Below are positions 60,923 to 64,000 of a DNA stretch of 64,000 nt, in pieces. A model generated the notes under the pieces. The model made no database searches and had not been told where the DNA came from. It was given only the letters and a program-made list of their open reading frames with translations. This stretch comes from Peterkaempfera bronchialis (GTDB lineage Bacteria > Actinomycetota > Actinomycetes > Streptomycetales > Streptomycetaceae): positions 5,456,001-5,520,000 of the forward strand of contig NZ_CP031264.1 of the NCBI RefSeq assembly GCF_003258605.2, in the 5' to 3' direction. The stretch's first letter is position 1. Every line of letters begins with the position of its first letter. The translations under genes and the position numbers were made by a program.

Positions 60923-61753
60923 TCAGCTCGGCTCGTCGGCGGCCCGTTCGTCGACGGCCGCGTTGTACGCCGCCACCTGGGCCCGCCGGGCCGCCCGCTC
61001 CAGCGGACGGAGCGCGTCCGCGCGCGCCGCCATCTCCGAGGCGCTCACCGCCGCACCGTCCCCGCCGCCCGCGATGGCCAGCAGCGCCGAGACCCGCTGC
61101 GCCGACTCCAGCACCCGCACCGCACGCGGCGGATAGCCCGGCGCCAGCAGCTCGCGGTGGCGGCGGCGCCGGTACGCCTCCAGCGCGCGCAGCGCCTCCG
61201 GGCCCGCGCCGCCCACGTCAAGCCGGGCCAGCACCGCCGTCGCCTCCCGCATGACCTCGGCCAACTCCCGCTCGGCCTCCCGCAGCGAGGGGACGTCCGC
61301 CGGGGGCGCCTCCCGTACGGGGGAGCAGTGCCACAGCACGGTCGCCGCGCGGTCACCGGGCGGTCCGAACCACTCCACCTCCGGCACCAGCCCCAGCGCC
61401 GCTCCACCCACCGTCAGCACCGCCTCACCGGCCGCCATCGCCCGGTCGTTGAACCCGGCGGGCCCGGTCAGCCCCAGCGGATGGCCCGGCACCGGCAGCG
61501 CCAGCCGGAACCCCGTCACCCCCAGCGCCCGCAGCCGCCCCAGCGCCCAGGTCAGCGCATGCCGGTCGGCCGGTCCGTCGCCGGGCAGCCCGGTCACCCG
61601 GTGCGCCTCGTCGGGCCCGGTGACCGCCGAGGCGGCGTCGTCCGGCGGCGCGAAGCCGCCCAGCAGGGCGTTGCCCCAGGCGGCCAGCCGCCCGGCGCGG
61701 GGCTCCTTGTGCAGGTCCTCGGGGATCGGGTTTCCGGTCGGAGTGTCGAGCAT
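60923..61753 (-). CDS. Conserved unknown protein
   Basis: A 276-residue soluble protein that I cannot place. The N-terminal half (LRALGVTGFRLALPVPGHPLGLTGPAGFNDRAMAAGEAVL, read in parts) looks like a mixed alpha/beta fold; the C-terminal half is helical and Ala/Arg-rich. There is no signal or membrane segment. TAGGCT lies 6 nt before the ATG, giving a leaderless start, and the gene is divergent from a lone ABC ATPase. This supports a real, expressed gene without telling its role. Confidence 0.7.
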   Translation of the reverse strand: MLDTPTGNPIPEDLHKEPRAGRLAAWGNALLGGFAPPDDAASAVTGPDEAHRVTGLPGDGPADRHALTWALGRLRALGVTGFRLALPVPGHPLGLTGPAGFNDRAMAAGEAVLTVGGAALGLVPEVEWFGPPGDRAATVLWHCSPVREAPPADVPSLREAERELAEVMREATAVLARLDVGGAGPEALRALEAYRRRRHRELLAPGYPPRAVRVLESAQRVSALLAIAGGGDGAAVSASEMAARADALRPLERAARRAQVAAYNAAVDERAADEPS

Positions 61754-61912
61754 CAGACCAGCCTACGGACAAGCCCGTCATCCGCGTGGCGTAGGTTTGG
61801 GTCGTGCTCCGCGCGGCGCGCGCGGCGAAGTCGACACGAGTGGACCGCCCCCTTCGGATCCGCCCCGGATCCGCTCGGGGAAGGCCGAATCCGAATTGGG
61901 GAAGGCGTACGC

Positions 61913-62704
61913 ATGAGCGACGTTCTCGAGCTGGTGGACGTATCCGTGGTCCGCGACGGCCGCGCGCTGGTGGACCAGGTGTCCTGGGCGGTGGCCGAAG
62001 GGGAACGCTGGGTCATCCTCGGGCCCAACGGCGCAGGCAAGACCACCCTCCTCCAGATCGCCTCCAGCTATCTCTTCCCGACCTCCGGCACCGCCCAGAT
62101 CCTCGGTGAGAAGCTCGGCTCCGTCGACGTCTTCGACCTCCGCCCCCGGATCGGCACCGCCGGCGCCGCCATGGTCGACAAGCTGCCGCGCAGCCAGACC
62201 GTCCTGGACACCGTGCTCACCGCCGCGTACGGCATGACCGCCCACTGGCACGAGAAGTACGACACCACCGACGAGTTCCGCGCCCTCCTGCTGCTGGACC
62301 GCCTGGGCATGGCCGAGTTCCGCGACCGCCGCTTCGGCACCCTCTCCGAGGGCGAGCGCAAGCGCACCCTGATCGCCCGCGCCCTGATGACCGACCCCGA
62401 GCTGCTGCTGCTGGACGAGCCCGCCGCAGGGCTGGACCTCGGCGGACGCGAGGACCTGGTCCGCCGCCTCGGCGCGCTCGCCCAGGACCGCTACGCCCCC
62501 TCCATGGTGATGGTCACCCACCATGTCGAGGAGATCGCCCCCGGCTTCACCCATGTACTGATGATCCGTCAGGGAAAGGTGCTCGCGGCCGGTCCGATCG
62601 ACACCGAGCTCAGCGCCCGCAACCTCTCCCTCTGCTTCGGCCTCCCCCTCACCCTGGAGCGCCGCGGTGACCGCTGGACCGCCCAGGGCCTGCCGCTCAC
62701 CTGA
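61913..62704 (+). CDS. Lone ABC transporter ATP-binding protein
   Basis: A 263-residue ATPase with Walker A GPNGAGKTTLL near residue 38, signature LSEGERKRTLIA (a Glu in place of the usual second Gly), Walker B LLLLDEPAAGLDLGG and the switch His in VMVTHHVEE. It resembles YlmA/ModF-like ATPases. No permease gene is adjacent, so its partner must be elsewhere or absent. Upstream, GGATCCGC and GGGGAAGGC are each repeated twice. Confidence 0.87.
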   Translation: MSDVLELVDVSVVRDGRALVDQVSWAVAEGERWVILGPNGAGKTTLLQIASSYLFPTSGTAQILGEKLGSVDVFDLRPRIGTAGAAMVDKLPRSQTVLDTVLTAAYGMTAHWHEKYDTTDEFRALLLLDRLGMAEFRDRRFGTLSEGERKRTLIARALMTDPELLLLDEPAAGLDLGGREDLVRRLGALAQDRYAPSMVMVTHHVEEIAPGFTHVLMIRQGKVLAAGPIDTELSARNLSLCFGLPLTLERRGDRWTAQGLPLT

Positions 62705-62814
62705 GGGTTCCCGCCGGCCCGGCCGCCGGCCGCCCCGATCAAGGGCGGCCGGTTCCTGCCCATCGACCTGCGAAAACGGTTCCCCGGCCGGTGATTGGTG
62801 CCTAGGATGGGGGC

Positions 62815-63237
62815 GTGGACAGCTGGGTGTGGTGGCTTCTCGTCGCCGTGGGTCTGGGCATTCCGCTGGTGATCACCGCGATGCCCGAGTTCGGCATGTT
62901 CGGGGTGGGCGCGCTTGCCACCGCGGCGGCAGCCGGTCTCGGCGCGAATGTGGTGACCCAGTTCATCGTCTTCGTCGCGGTCTCGGTCGCGCTGCTGGTG
63001 GTGGTGCGGCCCATTGCCTATCGCCACCTCAAGCAGGGGCCACCGGTACGGATGGGCATCGACGCGCTCAAGGGCGCCTCCGCCGTCGTCCAGGAGCGGG
63101 TGGACGGCGAGGGCGGACGGATCAAGCTCAACGGCGAGATCTGGTCGGCGCGAGCCCTCAACCCCGGCACCACTTACGAACCCGGCCAGCACGTGGATGT
63201 CGTAGAGATCGAGGGCGCCACCGCCCTCGTCGTATAG
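62815..63237 (+). CDS. NfeD-like membrane protein
   Basis: A 140-residue short-form NfeD: three or four N-terminal helices (residues 3-65) and a C-terminal OB-fold (about 75-140) with MGIDALKGASAVVQE and GEIWSARALNPG. NfeD proteins work with SPFH proteins in membrane quality control, and such a gene follows directly. GTG 62815 has TAGGAT 6 nt upstream and no ribosome-binding site, so leaderless. Confidence 0.88.
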   Translation: MDSWVWWLLVAVGLGIPLVITAMPEFGMFGVGALATAAAAGLGANVVTQFIVFVAVSVALLVVVRPIAYRHLKQGPPVRMGIDALKGASAVVQERVDGEGGRIKLNGEIWSARALNPGTTYEPGQHVDVVEIEGATALVV

Positions 63238-63246
63238 GAGAGCGCG

Positions 63247-64000
63247 TTGGAACCCGTCCTCATCGTCCTGGTCATCCTGGTGGTGCTGTCGTTCATCGCA
63301 CTGATCAAGACGATCCAGGTCATCCCGCAGGCCAGCGCGGCGATCGTGGAGCGCTTCGGCCGCTACACCCGCACGCTCAACGCCGGACTCAACATCGTGG
63401 TGCCGTTCATCGACACCATCCGGAACCGCATCGACCTGCGTGAGCAGGTCGTGCCCTTCCCGCCGCAGCCGGTGATCACCCAGGACAACCTGGTGGTCAA
63501 CATCGACACCGTCATCTACTACCAGGTCACCGACCCGCGCGCGGCCACCTACGAGGTCGCCAGCTACATCCAGGCCATCGAGCAGCTCACCGTCACCACG
63601 CTGCGCAACATCATCGGCGGCATGGACCTGGAGCGCACCCTGACCTCCCGTGAGGAGATCAACGCGGCGCTGCGCGGCGTCCTCGACGAGGCCACCGGCA
63701 AGTGGGGCATCCGCGTCAACCGGGTCGAGCTCAAGGCCATCGAGCCGCCCACCTCCATCCAGGACTCGATGGAGAAGCAGATGCGCGCCGACCGCGACAA
63801 GCGCGCCGCCATCCTCACCGCCGAGGGCACCAAGCAGGCCGCCATCCTCACCGCCGAGGGCCAGAAGCAGGCCGCGGTCCTGGAGGCGGAGGGCGAGGCG
63901 CAGGCCGCCGTGCTGCGCGCCGACGGTGAAGCCGCCGCCATCCGCACCGTCTTCGAGTCCATCCACGCGGGCAACCCGGACCAGAAGCTGCTGGCCTACC
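63247..64000 (+). CDS. SPFH/band-7 (QmcA/stomatin-like) protein, 3' end cut by window
   Basis: At least 251 residues, running off the window. One N-terminal helix (EPVLIVLVILVVLSFIALI) is followed by the SPFH domain (IPQASAAIVERFGRYTRTLNAGLN, DNLVVNIDTVIYYQVTDP) and the start of a heptad-rich coiled coil with AAILTAEGTKQ, AAILTAEGQKQ and AAVLEAEGEAQ repeats. The start is TTG at 63247, with AGGAG 6 nt upstream overlapping the nfeD stop. It probably forms an oligomeric membrane scaffold with NfeD. Confidence 0.9.
   Translation, partial: MEPVLIVLVILVVLSFIALIKTIQVIPQASAAIVERFGRYTRTLNAGLNIVVPFIDTIRNRIDLREQVVPFPPQPVITQDNLVVNIDTVIYYQVTDPRAATYEVASYIQAIEQLTVTTLRNIIGGMDLERTLTSREEINAALRGVLDEATGKWGIRVNRVELKAIEPPTSIQDSMEKQMRADRDKRAAILTAEGTKQAAILTAEGQKQAAVLEAEGEAQAAVLRADGEAAAIRTVFESIHAGNPDQKLLAY

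Noticed and set aside
60870..60925. Short CAGCAACAGCACCGCT repeats as a regulatory array
   Set aside because: They lie between converging gene ends beyond a terminator, with no promoter nearby; simple repeat drift explains them.

Overview
The window is 64 kb of very GC-rich DNA with dense, often overlapping (ATGA/GTGA) genes, many GTG starts and a TTG start. It reads as the chromosome of a streptomycete-type actinomycete (Streptomyces, Kitasatospora or Streptacidiphilus). The typing rests on gene content: a streptophobe-like membrane protein, an SGM_5486-type microprotein, DUF3040 and DUF3099 proteins, an FHA-ABC exporter, a SpoIIE-type phosphatase and a fabG-fabI pair. I saw no tRNA, rRNA, CRISPR array, IS element or phage gene. 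All names come from reading motifs; no database search was possible.

Layout. 0.1-11.5 kb: an exopolysaccharide locus of Wzx/Wzy type. It holds a GT4 glycosyltransferase, polyprenyl-phosphate sugar transferase, O-antigen-ligase-like polymerase, MVIN-type flippase, polysaccharide deacetylase, a second GT4 with a probable frameshifted end, Wzz-like protein and CelD-type acetyltransferase, closed by a convergent secreted GH26-like glycosidase. 11.7-17.3 kb: M20 and S9 peptidases, an S66 LD-carboxypeptidase and a zinc metalloprotease. 17.5-19.9 kb: an ABC-F ATPase behind a seven-codon leader ORF, and a small HTH protein. 20-24 kb: enoyl-CoA hydratase, SDR, SURF1, and a DEDDh exonuclease with BRCT. 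24.3-28.9 kb: DUF485-ActP acetate uptake operon, moaA with its start inside a long hairpin, and three small proteins. 28.9-31.9 kb: TldE/TldD. 32-34.8 kb: DUF3040, GNAT, and a secreted adenosine-deaminase-like enzyme.

34.9-37.4 kb holds the most unusual locus: a multi-TM protein and a small helical protein that share a RHIM-like VTGNVQ(S/T)G motif at the C-terminus of one and the N-terminus of the other. This is the geometry of amyloid-signalling gene pairs. A decayed LysR fragment and an unknown gene follow.

38.4-46 kb: GAF-SpoIIE phosphatase, fabG-fabI behind a three-half-site palindromic operator, and the glpF-glpK-glpD operon. 46-51.8 kb: kynureninase, a divergent FadR/MFS pair with an operator over the -10, SGM_5486-like microprotein, SixA and SerB. 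51.9-57.3 kb: streptophobe-like protein, double-FHA ABC exporter and a secreted lysozyme-like protein, then a 723-bp noncoding stretch. 58-64 kb: two-component system, thioesterase, unknown protein, lone ABC ATPase, and NfeD plus an SPFH protein cut by the window edge.

Many genes carry a TANNNT-like -10 exactly 6-7 nt before the start codon, which predicts widespread leaderless transcription and helped choose starts. Strong hairpins sit at most convergent junctions.
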